Source of the DNA: Numida meleagris
Lineage: Eukaryota; Chordata; Aves; Galliformes; Numididae
Reading direction: 5' to 3'
Assembly: GCF_002078875.1 (NCBI RefSeq)
Contig: NC_034414.1
Location: forward strand, 33,444,608 to 33,508,607
Length of the DNA: 64,000 bases
The position numbers and the translations under genes were made by a program. This document shows, piece by piece, positions 48,124 through 60,789 of this stretch (its first letter is position 1; each line of letters opens with the position of its first letter). Below the pieces are notes generated by a model. It was given only the letters and a program-made list of their open reading frames with translations, was not told where the DNA came from and did not search any database.

Positions 48124-49324
48124 AGTTTGCAACATTTGACCCGCTCAGTGGATGAAAGTAAGGCTGTTGATGTGGTCTACCTGGACTTCAGTAAAGCTTT
48201 TCACACTGTCCCCCACACCATCCTTGTGGAGAAGCTGTCTGACTGTGGTTTGGATGGGCATATACTCTGCTGGGTGAAACACTGGCTGAATGGCCGGGCA
48301 CAAAGAGCTGTGATCAGTGGAGTTAAATCCAGCTGGCAGCCAGTCATGAGCAGTGTCCCCCAGGGCTCGGTACTGGGGCTGCTTCTGTTCAACATCCTTA
48401 TTAATGATCTTGATGAGAGATTCACCCTCAGCTAAGTTTGTAGACGACACCATGTTGGGAGAGAGTGTTGATCTCTTGGAGGGTAGAAAGGCACTACAGA
48501 GGGACCTGGATAGATGGGCCAAGGTAAACCATATGAGTTTCAATAGGGCCAAGTGTCGGGTCACAACAACCCCAGGCAGCCCTACAGGCTTGGGGAGGAG
48601 TGGCTGAAAAGCTGCCTGATGGAAAGAGACTTTGATGTAGTGATGGACAGTCAGATGAATATGAGTCAGCAGTGTGCCTAGGTGGCCAAGAAGGCCAGTG
48701 GCATCCTGGCTTGGATCAGGAATGGTGTGGTGAGCAGGACTAGGGAAGTAATCCTGCCCCTGTACTCGGCACTGGTGAGGCCCCACCTCAAGTACTGTGT
48801 TCAGTTTTGGGCGCCTCAGTACAGAAAGGACATCGAGGTACTGGAGCAGGTCCAAAGAAGGGCAACAAGGCTGGTGAGAGGCCTGGAGAATATGCCCTAT
48901 GAGGAGAGACTGAAGCAACTGGGGCTGTTTAGTCCAGGGAAGAGGAGGCTGAGGGGAAACCTTATTGCTCTCTTAAAATACCTGAAAGGTGATTGCAGCA
49001 AGAGTGGGATTGGTCTCTTCTCACTGGTGACAGGTGATAGGACAAGGGGAAATGGCCTCATGTTGCACCAGGGAAGTTTTAGGTTGGATATCAGGAAAAA
49101 ACACTTTACAGAAAGGGTTGTTAAGCACTGGAATAGGTTCCCAGAGAGGCAGTTGAGTCAGCATCCCCGAACGTGTTTAAAAACCATTTGGATGTGGTGC
49201 CCAGGGACATGACTTAGCAGTGGGTTGTTAGAGTTAGGGTAGTATGTTTAGGTTGTGGTTGGACTTGATGATCATGAAGGTCTTTTCTGACCTGAGTAAT
49301 TCTATGATTCTATTCTATGATTCT
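48124..49324 (+). mobile_element. CR1 LINE, longest copy in the window
   Basis: A 1.2-kb 5'-truncated CR1 starting within the reverse transcriptase and reaching the true 3' end, which carries the terminal repeats 'TTCTATGATTCTATTCTATG' (about 49300-49320). Confidence 0.95.
48127..49212 (+). pseudogene. CR1 ORF2 reverse-transcriptase C-terminal half
   Basis: Reverse transcriptase of a CR1 LINE. In the first frame (48127-48435): [20 protein letters not shown], then [20 protein letters not shown], matching conserved RT blocks. After a frame change near 48430 the second frame has [20 protein letters not shown] with the catalytic F-V-D-D box intact. A stop near 48605 is followed by a return to the first frame (48682-49212) with [37 protein letters not shown] and the C-terminal block [20 protein letters not shown]. 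It starts at about the second RT block, so endonuclease and the RT fingers are missing. Two frame changes make it inactive. Confidence 0.93.
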
Positions 49325-50354
49325 TTTGGAATCTAGGTGACAATGCATCATTATTCAGGCCTGGATAATTTTGGTTTTATGTAGAATTTTTCCAGATTAA
49401 ATAGGAACTATCTTCTGCTAGTAGGTCGGGGTAAAGGAGATCTCAAATAAGTTTAGTCTTGATGATAGTTTAGGCATATATATCTGGAGGTTAAGTTCAG
49501 ATAAATTCCCCTTTGCCTTGAGCCTCATAACTACATATATTTAAAAGCCCGATTTTGTCAAATGTCTTGCACTGGTTGCTATTAAAGCAGAAATTATACC
49601 TGGCGGGTAGAGAAGATAATTTGGCTTGAGCAAAGTCATTCACTACATATTGATGTAAGTTTTCATGCAGTGATCTGAGATCTATTGTTGCAGTATTTGT
49701 TTTTAATGCCGCATAGCCTCACAGAAAAAAAAATAAAAATCCAACATTAGCTCTAAAATGTCCTAAGCAGCAGATCATACAAGGAGAAAAACAATGCAAA
49801 ATGTGTTTTGCTTTTCCTGGGACCTCCCTTAGGAGTACTTTTTTTCACCTACCCAAAACAGAATCCTTGAATTTGGTTTCCATTGTTATTCTGACAAGAT
49901 TCTGGCTCTTGCTGAGAACTTACAAACTTAAAATAAGAGCTGAAATCAAATCAGTTAAAAACATTACGAATTTGTAAAACAATAACTTTCTCAAACACTT
50001 GCAATGTAGTCATGGTATTTCTACTTTCCTTCATGTAACTAAATGATTAAAAGGAAAACATTTGTTCACACTTCATTTACATTTATTAAAATACTACTAT
50101 ACTTACTTATCCAAGCAATGCATATATTCAGGATAAATAAGTTCAATTAATTAGTAAAAGTAATTATTATTAAATTCATGAATTTCACACAAATCTGCAC
50201 TCAAACCATATATTTATTTGTCTCTGAAACTACCTATTTGAGGAGCATTAATAAATCATGACTTTGAGGCAGTAGGGCAAATTCAAATTGATTTATTTTG
50301 AATACAGAAAGAGTAAACCATTTAACGATGTGCAGCTTATTTGTTAGCTGTTAG
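49325..50354. other. Unassigned AT-rich sequence
   Basis: No gene or repeat recognised. Confidence 0.5.
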
Positions 50355-50809
50355 CATTCTGGAAAGGTGAAGCACCTCCCCTATGAAGATAGATAGGCTG
50401 ACGGAGCCGGGCTTGTTCAGCCTGGAGAAGAGAAGGATGCAAGGAAACCTCATTGCAGCCTTCCAATATTTAAAAGGGGATTATAAAAAGGAGAAGAATC
50501 AACTTTTTACAAGGGTAGACAGTGATAAGACAAGGGGGAATGGTTTTAAGGTCAAGGAGGGAAGGTTTAGATTGGATGTCAGGGGGAAGTTCTTCACAGG
50601 GAGAGTGCTGAGGTGCTGGCACAGGCTGCCCAGAGAGGTTATGAATGCTCTGTCTCTGGAGGTGTTAATGACCAGGTTGGATGGAGCCCTGGGCAGTCTG
50701 GTCTAGTACCAGCTCTGGAGGTTTGTGGCCCCTGCCTGTGGCAGGGGGGTTGGACCTTGATGATCCTTGTGGCCTTTTCCAACCCAAGCCATTCTATGAT
50801 TCTATGATA
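50355..50809 (+). mobile_element. CR1 LINE 3' fragment
   Basis: 5'-truncated copy with the ORF2 C-terminus still open (50383-50706: LTEPGLFSLEKRRMQGNLIA … FTGRVLRCWHRLPREVMNA) and an intact 3' end 'ATTCTATGATTCTATGATAA'. Very similar to 23427-23729. Its good preservation makes it one of the youngest elements here. Confidence 0.95.
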
Positions 50810-51054
50810 ATATGTAATGTAGAGAAACTTGGAACATCATGTAGAATTGTGATCCCTCATGTTTAGGTAAGAAATTTGGAATAACTGACAACAGAGTGAT
50901 CAAAACAAGTATATTAAAGCCATTTCATATTGAAGGAGAATAAAATGATATTGTTTCTATGTCCTACAGAAGTTTGGCTGCTTTTTATAAATATGCTGAT
51001 CATGTAATCAACATGGAAGTGGAAGAAATATATAAATAAAAGGAAAAAACAGTG
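50810..51054. other. Short unassigned spacer
   Basis: AT-rich; its last 5 bp (CAGTG, 51050-51054) are the target duplication of the next LTR. Confidence 0.5.
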
Positions 51055-51583
51055 TGTCAACGGTTTACGGGTGTTTGGCCCAGTTCCGTGACGAAGGGGA
51101 CGGGGGATCCACGGGTCCACACCCCGGGAAAAGGGAAAAGGGAAAAAGGGTAAGGAGATGGCTCTGAGAGCAAAGAACAGCAGCAACAATCTGAGGAGAA
51201 ACAAACTAATTTACTAAATAAAATATCGGAATGCAAAACAACACACTATAATACAATATAATTACAATTTAAGCTGATAAATCCAATACAGAGAGAGAGA
51301 ATGTCCCAAAATCAAGGTAGGCCTTACTCTACTACCGACGATAAGACGGCTGGAGAGCGAGGTGCTGCCAAGACGAGAGACGGCGGAAAAAGGGACGAGG
51401 TCTCGTGATCTGCAAGTTTTTATACTGCGAGCTTTTATCTTTTCCCTCCGGCTGGAAAATGGTAACAGAGGAGCAAAGTACCGTGGGGACTGTAGTAGTC
51501 CTTCTCTTCTGAGAACCAGGTATATCCACTACATGATGTTATGATGTGGAGTACCAATAACCGAAAATCACAAAACCATGACA
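51055..51583 (-). mobile_element. Solo LTR, same family as window start
   Basis: 529 bp bounded by TG…CA with perfect 5-bp duplications CAGTG (51050-51054, 51584-51588). The minus-strand start TGTCATGGTTTTGTGATTTT is the U3 end; a TATAAAA box maps to about 51416-51423. CpG-rich compared with its flanks, so probably fairly young. No AATAAA is visible at the expected distance. An (A/G)-rich stretch with four GGG runs lies at 51126-51150. Confidence 0.92.
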
Positions 51584-53364
51584 CAGTGACAAAACTGAAT
51601 GCATATAAATTACTTATAAAGAATAAAATATATTGCGTAAAGCTATACCAGTGCAAAGTGTTTTATGCTTGCTTTAGATTGGGATTTAAGTTCAGTGATT
51701 CCTTTGACTTCCACATATTTCCCCCCTATAACATCGATTTTTATCCTGACAGAGTATAGCTGAGCTCAGGTTATCTTGTACTGATCCCTTTCTATACTCA
51801 GTTTATATGAACCCCATCATGAAGAATCTAAATAGATACTTGGGCTTTCTGAGTATTCTCATGCACTTATAATAGACACAAATTTTGTGAACAAACAATA
51901 TAATGGTAGAGATAAGCACTGGAAGAACTACGTTTCTAACCCCAGAGGAAGATGAACAAGCACTGCTTTACAAGAAAAGTACGTGAAGATTTAGTACTTT
52001 ACTGTATTGTTGAAAAAAAAAGTAATGAAACAATCAGTGTTTTTCCATAAATGCAAATGTATGTTTCTCAAGAAACACAACATCAGACATCACCTGCTCC
52101 TAAAGTGCTATGACAGAGAGTGGAATCTCAGGAGTTTTATCAACAAATTACAGTATATTTTTCTATATTGTTATTTGTTATTTATATAGCTCTTGTTGTG
52201 TAAGAGAGTACATTGTTCTGTCAGATTAGGACAGAATACCTAAGATAGCAAGCATCTTGTACTTTATATGACAGGGGTGGAGGAGAGAAGGGCTCTATAC
52301 CACCTGTTCTTACACAAAGCCTCTAACTGGTATATGTTAGACAAAGCCTTGTTTACAATTTCTGTATCTTCTGACTTCTCATACAGGTTAGGTGGTCACT
52401 ACTCTAGCATCAGTTGGATTAGCTGATCTTCCACAATTAATAATATATTTACTTGCAGGAAGCTGTTCAGATGTTGAGTGACACAGCTGTATACAGTAGC
52501 AACTGGTGGTGATGAGTTTTGGTAAATATGTAAATAAGCCTAGATCTGTATTGCTGTGGAAGTTTTATTGCTTTGCTCAGAATGGAAGTAGTATAGTCAA
52601 CTACCTTACGTAAAGTGAAAGAATGGCAGAAATGGTTTAGACAAACGGTCACATCACTCCTATGCTACATCTGCAATACTAACCTCTGACTATTTTCATG
52701 GTGTGCCCACAATGGGAACCAAGTTCTCCCACTCTGTAAGCAGTTTCTGAGTCATCATCGTACAGAAAATATGTGATAACATCTCTCTGGATTGAAAATA
52801 TCAGCTAAAAGGACTAATCACTTGCAACATAGATATCGTGAATGTTACCAATGCCATGCGCAGATATTAGTTTTATGCTTGATTCCTTTGTAAATACGCA
52901 TCACTGAAGAAGAAGGAAAGATTTGCAAAATAACTTCGTCTTCCATTCCAGCAGGCTGGGCCAACTAATTGTTACTATTTAAGAGACACAACTTTTCTGC
53001 AAATTCTTTGCACAAACTACATACAGCTTTTGGAAAAAGAATTACATCTTACTGCATTAAAACAGAATTATTTCAGACTGCTGAGAAGACAAGACTGAGA
53101 ATTGAATAAAATGCTTTCAGCCTTTCAGTATTAGTTATACAATGAATCCGGCAAATTAAAAATGAACTGACTCAGCATTGAATTTATATATTATAATTTA
53201 TGTTGTAACAAGCAAAATATACCAGATGACTGCAGTAATTGATGCTGATGAAGACGTAATCAGTAACATATACTTAAAGTAGCTTCCATCTTAAAGGTAG
53301 GTTAGTGTTTTTTCTTTCTCTTAACACTTAGATCAAACAACAGAACTGAGTCTAGCACCATTAC

Positions 53365-53408
53365 CTGCACAAAGGGAAATTATGTCTCGTCACTTCTCCC
53401 TTCATGAT
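53365..53408 (-). other. Candidate 44-nt coding exon (weak)
   Basis: The minus strand shows the acceptor 'CTGTTTTTTATCATTATAG' and the donor GCAG|GTAATG. Only one of three frames is open (IMKGEVTRHNFPLC). Its end phase fits frame 2 of the candidate exon at 45564-45630. Not recognised; short enough to be chance. Confidence 0.25.
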
Positions 53409-53486
53409 CTATAATGATAAAAAACAGTTGTGTAAAGAGACAAACATTTGTGTGTTTAATGTACTCTTAACAGAAACACATAACAG

Positions 53487-53531
53487 GAGGGAGAGAAGGA
53501 GAAGAAGGAAAAAGGAAGGGAGGAAGGAACA
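53487..53531. repeat. Purine-rich (GGA/GAA)n tract
   Basis: 45 bp of almost pure A/G. Confidence 0.85.
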
Positions 53532-56500
53532 ACCTAAGCTTTTTTCATTGGGTTACACTTGAATTATCATAGATTTTTTTTTGTAGGTTTCTGTTATTCA
53601 TAGAGTATTTAATACACTTACTCACTTAGCATTAAGGGCACATTTTCCAGTAAGTACCTTGAAGGGTATAGGTATATACTTACATAGGTATGCATACACA
53701 TATACACCATTACATAGTACCTCATGATTATGTTTTTCTAAAATAAGATGCATAAACGTCTTTTTGTGCCATGGTTCATGTGTTTTATCTGTTTTAGAAA
53801 AATCTCTCAAAATGTAAATCCCTGAAGGCTTTTTTAAGCCAAGCTTCTTGAAATAAAAGGAAGACATGTAACTTTCTAACTAGCTCATTTTGGCTCAGGT
53901 TTTTTGAGACAGATGTTACAAATGATAGTACTTGTCTGTTCTGGGCCTCAGCATGGAAATTATTCACTGCAGCAGACAGTCTTTCTATTTTACTGCCAGT
54001 TACGATCTTGTGAGTAACACAGCACAGTGCTATGATTAGTTTTTGTTTTCACTCCTTCCTGATTATGGTAGGACTGGAACAGAATGATAAGGATATTCCT
54101 CTTGATAAATCTGATTTTGAGAGACATCTCTCTTTCTATTTCTTTATTCACCTGGTTTTGTTAAATTAATCCAGCTATTAGCTCAATCAGTCCTTTAAAA
54201 ATAATTAAAGAACTCAACTACCTCTTGTTCTCTTCAGGATGCTGTATTACTCTCAGATCCACTGCAACACTCTCTTGACTAAGGTCTGAAATACATGGGA
54301 CAAATACATATTAATATCTTCCTCAGTAATCTGTATTATTAGTTTTCTCTTCCCTTTCTGTGCAACACGCATGATCTCTTTTGCTTCAGTATGGGCTATT
54401 TTATGAGGATTTTTTTCCTCTTTTTGGTGGGGACACCAAAGACTAAGCAGCATTTAGATGGCTTTTGTTGTTGTTCGTTCTGTTCTTATTTTTTTTACTG
54501 ATAGCAGTGGGATTTTTTTTAGTGCGCAATACAGTTTAAATAATACTGAAGTCTGTGTCATATTCCTACTGAAGCACATGTAGCATTTTCTGTAATATAC
54601 TGTGTATATTCAGAACACTTGTCTCTGAGACTCACATAATTCTTCATAGTCTATTAGTGATTATATACAAATGCATAGTAATTTAAAAGTCATTAGCAAA
54701 TATGACCTTGAAGGCATCCCTTTTACTGGGGGTAGAGGGGTGGGGAAGAGAAATTACTTTCCTCATCTAATGGATAATGATTTTCTTTAGCCTAAGATTA
54801 TGCAGCAAAAAAAGTAACAGGCAATGGCTGATTTGGCAAACACAATTCTGGTCCCATCTAAATTAATCTAACTTAAATTCTTTTAATCTACTGCAATAGA
54901 ACTAGGACTTCAGCCCAACTCTTCTAACTGCTGAAACTGTAGGCCAATTATAAAACAAGCCAGTGAATTACTGTGTGATGGTATTGCAATATATATATAT
55001 ATTTTCAACTGGAAATATTCCCTATTATGTACTAAAAGCATTTGGAAAAGCAACCCCCATGATATTTATTATAATAAACCCAATTGCTAGGTTAGTGTTC
55101 TACCACCTGCACAAACAAGATGTCAAGGGTGAAGTTTTTAAAAGCACTGAGTTTTTCTCTATTTTTTTTTTTTGTTTGTTCAACTCAAAATGAACTTCTA
55201 GGCAGAGATGCATAGAAGTTTTACGCTATCAAATGACTTTCAATATTACGAAAAATTTTTTTTTTTTTGCTTTACAGTATTTAATTAAATTTAAATGTTG
55301 CAGGACTCGTGGTAATAATTTTTATATACATCCAGAGCAAGTTTCCAAACCTGTGAAGAGTTTAGTATAAGTTACCAGTTACTTGGCTGAATGAAGATGC
55401 AAGTCTTACTACTAGGAAAGCCAGAAATTAAAAAGTGTTCATTGCTCTAATTTTCTATGGCTTTGTCTTCCTTCTAACTCCCTGAAGCCCTTGGAATTTT
55501 GTTATTAGGAATTCTGAACATCTGCTTGTATTGCAACACATATTTTCATGTTGCTTTGATATAGATCAGGGAACAGAACAGCAGTGTGTCTATAGCATTT
55601 GATCTCAAATCTATTAAGCCATGTCTTCTAGAAGCACAACTATCACTATTTAACAAATTAGAATCTTGAAAAAAATCACAGGCTTCTTTGTGATATTGTG
55701 AAGCGTGGCTTAGAAAAGGAAAAGCTAGAGGGTATGTGCCAAAATACTGTAAAAAGTGTTCTGACAGTTTTATTCCACTCTCTTTCCTCTCTGCCTTCAA
55801 GAAATCCTTCTTAAGTAATGATCTTTTTTTTTCCCCTCTTCTAACTGAGCTCAACTGTGTTACTTCCTGAGATGTAACTGAGAGGAGCTTTATGCTCGTT
55901 ACAAACTTTCACTATCATGTGGTAAGACAAATGCCTTATAGGACAGTGGACAATATCAGTATCTATAAAAGCTAACTATTGAATAAGTCTCTTTTCATTC
56001 CAAATTCTTCCCAGCATCTCCACTCTCTTTTAAGGCTTAGAAAAATGCTGTATTTTCTGTGATATACAGTAAAAATACTTTTTTCTTTTTCATTCTCCAT
56101 TTAACATTGTTTGAGCACATATTAGTATGTATCAACTGTAATATAGAAAAGATGCCTTACATTAGTGGTTCTGTCTTTCTATTGCAGCACAGTCATTCAA
56201 TTTATTTAAAAAAAAAAAAGAGAAAAGCACACCATTTGCCAGCTCACTTTTTATTTCCATTCAGATTTGATAAACACTGATTAAGATTATGAATTAACTC
56301 TAAAATCCATACTATTTATAAAACTGACAGGAAATAAGCTAAACAAATAGTTGCCTTGTTTTCCCTAGCAACAGCTATGCACAGTAATAAATGTCACAAT
56401 GGTTTTAAAAAAGGATGGTTCGTGTTTAGGTTTAGTTATCAAAATCTCCAGCAGTTAGGCTGACAGCTTTTGAAATACATAAACTGTTTCTGTCCTTTTT

Positions 56501-56908
56501 GTTACCATAGCAACTGAGTGCTCAAAGCTTCAGTTCTGCACATAAAACCAAAAAAACCACCCTCTCAGAACAGGATCTGGAATTGTCTGGAACAAAAGAA
56601 AAATAGGAGGAAATGAGAAATAAACTACACTGAATCCTCTTCTACCTCCCTCCACCCCCTCCCCAGTATGAATAAAACCTAGTACCAAGCATTCTCCCCT
56701 CCTTTTGATTTTATAGATGGCTTTCTCTTGACTTGGTGGGTGCTTTGCCTTGGACATTTATCTAATTGAAGGCCAGATCCTTTCATTGTCTAGTGCTTTC
56801 GGCAAGTAAAACCCTCACAGTGGCATTTATTTAGATGATCACTGTGTTCAACTTGAAATGGCATTTCACTAGAAATACAAGCTTGTTGTATTTCTTCTTG
56901 CATTACAG

Positions 56909-57010
56909 CGTACTGCTGTTCATATCACCAAGAGTCTGTAGCTGTTTATAGGTTTGTTTTGCTGAAAAACCTATTTTATAGAGGGATGATGTTAGCTTCA
57001 AAATATTTTG
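56909..57010 (+). other. Candidate 102-nt exon (weak)
   Basis: Excellent acceptor 'GTATTTCTTCTTGCATTACAG' without its first base, and donor TTTTG|GTAAGG. One frame is open throughout (contains YCCSYHQESVAVYRFVLLKN). No partner exon or family recognised. Confidence 0.2.
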
Positions 57011-59899
57011 GTAAGGTTCGCCATGAGGGAGAATATTTTACCAAACTGAAAGAGATATTCATGCATATGTGGAAGTATGTTTAAATATTCTGCAATTGCA
57101 AAACATTCAGTGGGAACAAAATTAAAACAGAAACAAGAATGCATCCCATGGCTAACATACATTGTACTGGGAATGAGCTGTAGTTTATATGACTGTTTCC
57201 AACCATAATCGGTTTTGCCAGTTTTCTCCTTTAAAAGAAAAACAAAGAGAACAGCCCTGGATAATTCATCCCCAACAAACAGAACTATCAATGCACATTC
57301 AACAAATGCAAAGAAGTGATCGCTTTCAGCTATTGAGGAATGACCTTAGTGTTTTCTAGATGTGAAAATGAGCAGATTTAGTATTGCTGATTTGTCATGC
57401 AGATATAATATGTACGAGGGAAAAACTACAATATGAAATGTACAAGCATCTTAAGTGCAGAAATAGATTAGTATGAGCACTCTATTCTGCATCATTTCTA
57501 TTACAGAATGAACTTAATCTTCCCGTAATCTCTGACAAGAGGGGCAACAGTTTACAGTCCTTTGTGAGATGACATTATACTTGTTTTCAGCTGAACAGTT
57601 CTTGATTTCCATTAGGCAAATGAAAGGCATTAAAGACAAGTTGAAAGGCATTGAAAAGAAGTAAGAAGATTTTGTTTCAAGGGCTCCGCTCATCAAAAAT
57701 ATAGACTCTAATATAACAAATACATTCAAAGTACTTGCATATAGAATTGCATATGGTATTAATACTTAGAAAAAATAATTTAAAATAGACCGCAGTTGAA
57801 GCAAGTTCTTAGATTTTAACCATATCATCCTGTGATCCAGGACCCTAACTGTTGTCTCAGTGGTCCACAACTTTGCTATTTCATCAACAGCGTCAATAAC
57901 TGAATTAGATCCAGAATGATCCCGGAAGATGAAACAAAGCAATGTCACTAAAAACCATATCACTCAGTTCATAAAAATGAAGGGTTCTTTCTTCAGAACA
58001 AAGTTGCTTTTATTCCAGCCAGTGCTGTTTATTGCAGTACATAAAGCATTTTATTAGGAAGTTTTGTTTGTGTGGTTTTTTGTTTTTGCCTTCTGTGTCT
58101 TATGTAGGTAAATAGCAAGGCAATGTTTATGGCAATCTAACTTGCATACCCCAAGAAGACATTAAGGAGAAAGCCATTGTCACCTAAACTGTCTCTTGAA
58201 GTAATCGTGTGGACGTATGACTGTCTCTAATCATGGAGAAATTTAGCATTTGGCTGTGAACCTGCCATTCTAAGAATTATGGTAGTACTATTGTCATGCA
58301 GAATTTTAATAGGCTAGTGGTACTGAGCTATAATCTCTAGACGTAAACACATTTTCTCTCAATTATTTCCTAAAAATTCTTTTTGTGGACTTCCAAATTC
58401 TTTTTCAAAGAAAAACCCTCTTCTTCTACTTTGAGAAATGATAGAACATCATTTTTTTCTTCTGTTTTCATTTTGCTGTTGTTTGTTTTTCAATTGGAAA
58501 AATAGAGTTATGTTCTTTTTCTTTTACAATTGTAGAAAATAGTTAAATCAACTAAGAGAAATAGATCTACCAACAGTTCAAGCTAAGCATGGTTCCACAT
58601 ATTTTCTAGTGCAGAACTAAGCCCACAACAGAAGTACACATGGAAATCATTGAAGTAGCTTAGTTTTGGAGAAGTAAACTGTCCACTTAACAATATTGCT
58701 CCAACATGTGAGTTGTGATGAAACATTATTATATCTGAACGTGATTAATATCAGAAATGACTGCTGTTTTAACAGATGAAAATTTTGCCTCAGTAAAAGA
58801 TTTTTGTTTCCAAGGAGTTCACAACACATAAGAAACAAAAAGACAACAGGATATGTCTTAATCAAATAATTCTTTCCCATCTGTTTTAAGGTAGCACTTG
58901 CTTTCTAAAGCTATCACACAATTCATGATGCTTTTAAGTTTCCTTCTGCCACAATAATCGTTTCTTCCTGATTTTCTACACTATCAATAAATATTTTTTC
59001 TTTGGTTGTAAAAAAGATTCTTCATTATCATTGCCAGCCCCCCAGTCATCTATTACTAAATTATAGCTAGTAATGAATTCAAATATACTGTATGGTTTCA
59101 CATTAATTTAAACTGTATGGTCTTTTTCAGAATTTTGTTAGTAGCTCAGTTTCAGGGAATTATCTACCTTATTTCTTTTTTCTTATTGCAATATAATGCA
59201 GACATGGCAGACAAAGAAAATGCTTCTTTTAAATGGCATTTCAGGCAAGTTTGTACTTGTTTCATATTTCAAACAAAACTGTAGTTATATTTAATGGAAG
59301 AATTCAAAGGACAAAATAGTCCTCTTGTTACATCCAATGACTCTGACTGCAAAAGATGTCTTCAAACAGCAAGCTATATAAATGCTCATAAATGACCACT
59401 GCAAAAAAAAAAAAATGAAACATATACATGAACAAAAATAAGGAGACTAGCCACATCCTTACCCTATCCCTCCTCTGATTCAACTTGCTTTTCTACATAG
59501 AATCCATCTGTACATCACACAAGATAAACAAAAACAATTTTTAAGCATTTATACCAGCTCAAAATGACCCTACACTCTAATATTACTCTCTTCTTCAGTT
59601 ATTTTTGTAACCACTCCCCAGTGTTATTTCTTTTAATTTAAGTAGCTATTCTGCAGTCATTTTTACGTATTCCTATGTTTGTAATTTTGTAAGTTAAAGC
59701 AGTCAGAGATACAGAACATGCACATGTCTATGTTCTCATAATTATCGTGTATTGGGATATTTTAAACGATCTGCATGTATAAGATAAGCATAAGAATAAA
59801 AGTGGTCATTATGATACACTTCTATAGCACAGACAAATTTGTATTTATACAGCATCTTCATTTTAAAGTTCTTGCTGAACATGGGACCTCTGCAACAAT

Positions 59900-60444
59900 A
59901 GAAGAGCAAGGAAATGTCAGCTATTTAATTATGTTGGCTCACAAGGTCAGAGATAGATACTGGTGGTATAGCAGTAGAATTTAAACCTCCCTACCAATAT
60001 TTCATCACATTTTGTTGCCATGCAACAGATAGCAGAAGAGGAGCAGCCTGAAAAATTGATGTCTGGCACTGAAGCGCCTGTGAAGAAAAGGTGCATAACT
60101 GAATGCCTCCATGCAGATAACATTGCATCCATTGACATTCATCAAATCTTGCTGAACATTTATGGAGACTAAACACAGATATGAGCATGGTGAGGTGGCA
60201 GGTGGTACATTTCACCAGAGGCAACAGCAGATGACCTCCACAGGAGCAGTTTTGTTTTAAAAAAAGCACAGCATGCAGGCTCCTGTTCATTCAGTGAAAA
60301 CACATTGCTAATAGTGGTCACTACACTGAAAAAAAGAGCAAATTCTCAGATAGAAAACTCTATCAAGTAATATTATTGTGGTCTTGGTATCTGTTGTTGT
60401 TCCCACAGAAATAAATAGGAGGCATTACTTGCAGAGTGAACAAC
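59900..60444 (+). mobile_element. Mariner (Galluhop-like) copy
   Basis: Aligns with the 12.4-kb copy: 'TTTGTTGCCATGCAACAGAT', 'GACATTCATCAAATCTTGCT', 'ATGAGCATGGTGAGGTGG', and the right end 'AATAGGAGGCATTACTTGCA'. The left terminal repeat is decayed ('AGAGCAAGGAAATGTCAGC'). Confidence 0.88.
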
Positions 60445-60789
60445 ATAATATAAAAAACAATAATAAGGAAAACTATATGCCACTGAAGTTAAGAATCTTC
60501 AAATCAGAAGAAATATGTATGTAAATTACCATTTTTGTTTACTCATACTCTTACATCTGTTTGATGTTCATTCTGAAAAATGCAAGCATTTATCAAGGAA
60601 TACATATACATATCATGGATCTGAAATTAGCAAGTAATAGGGTATATAGAAGGGTGGTATTATTTCAAGTATTAGAATCAAAGAGGTTTCACTTACACAG
60701 TTGGAAGAATTGAGATTTAGCACACTGCATAATAAGCACATTTAATTAACACTCTGTTCTGCTCACAAAGAAGTAAAACTGCTTTTGAC
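60445..60789. other. Unassigned AT-rich spacer
   Basis: Nothing recognised. Confidence 0.5.

Larger units (their letters stand above)
51584..59899. other. Unassigned AT-rich region
   Basis: About 8 kb of mostly unique DNA: candidate minus exon 53365-53408, candidate plus exon 56909-57010, a purine-rich tract at 53487-53531 and an (AT)n run near 54992-55004. No transposon recognised. Confidence 0.5.

Noticed and set aside
48145..48918. Longest open frame in the window, 257 codons on the minus strand
   Set aside because: It is the exact antisense of the CR1 reverse-transcriptase region, which explains its openness; its own sequence matches no protein family.
54704..54740. Very strong minus-strand acceptor (CTTCCCCACCCCTCTACCCC followed by CAG)
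   Set aside because: The following sequence has only short open frames and no donor; probably a pyrimidine-rich decoy.
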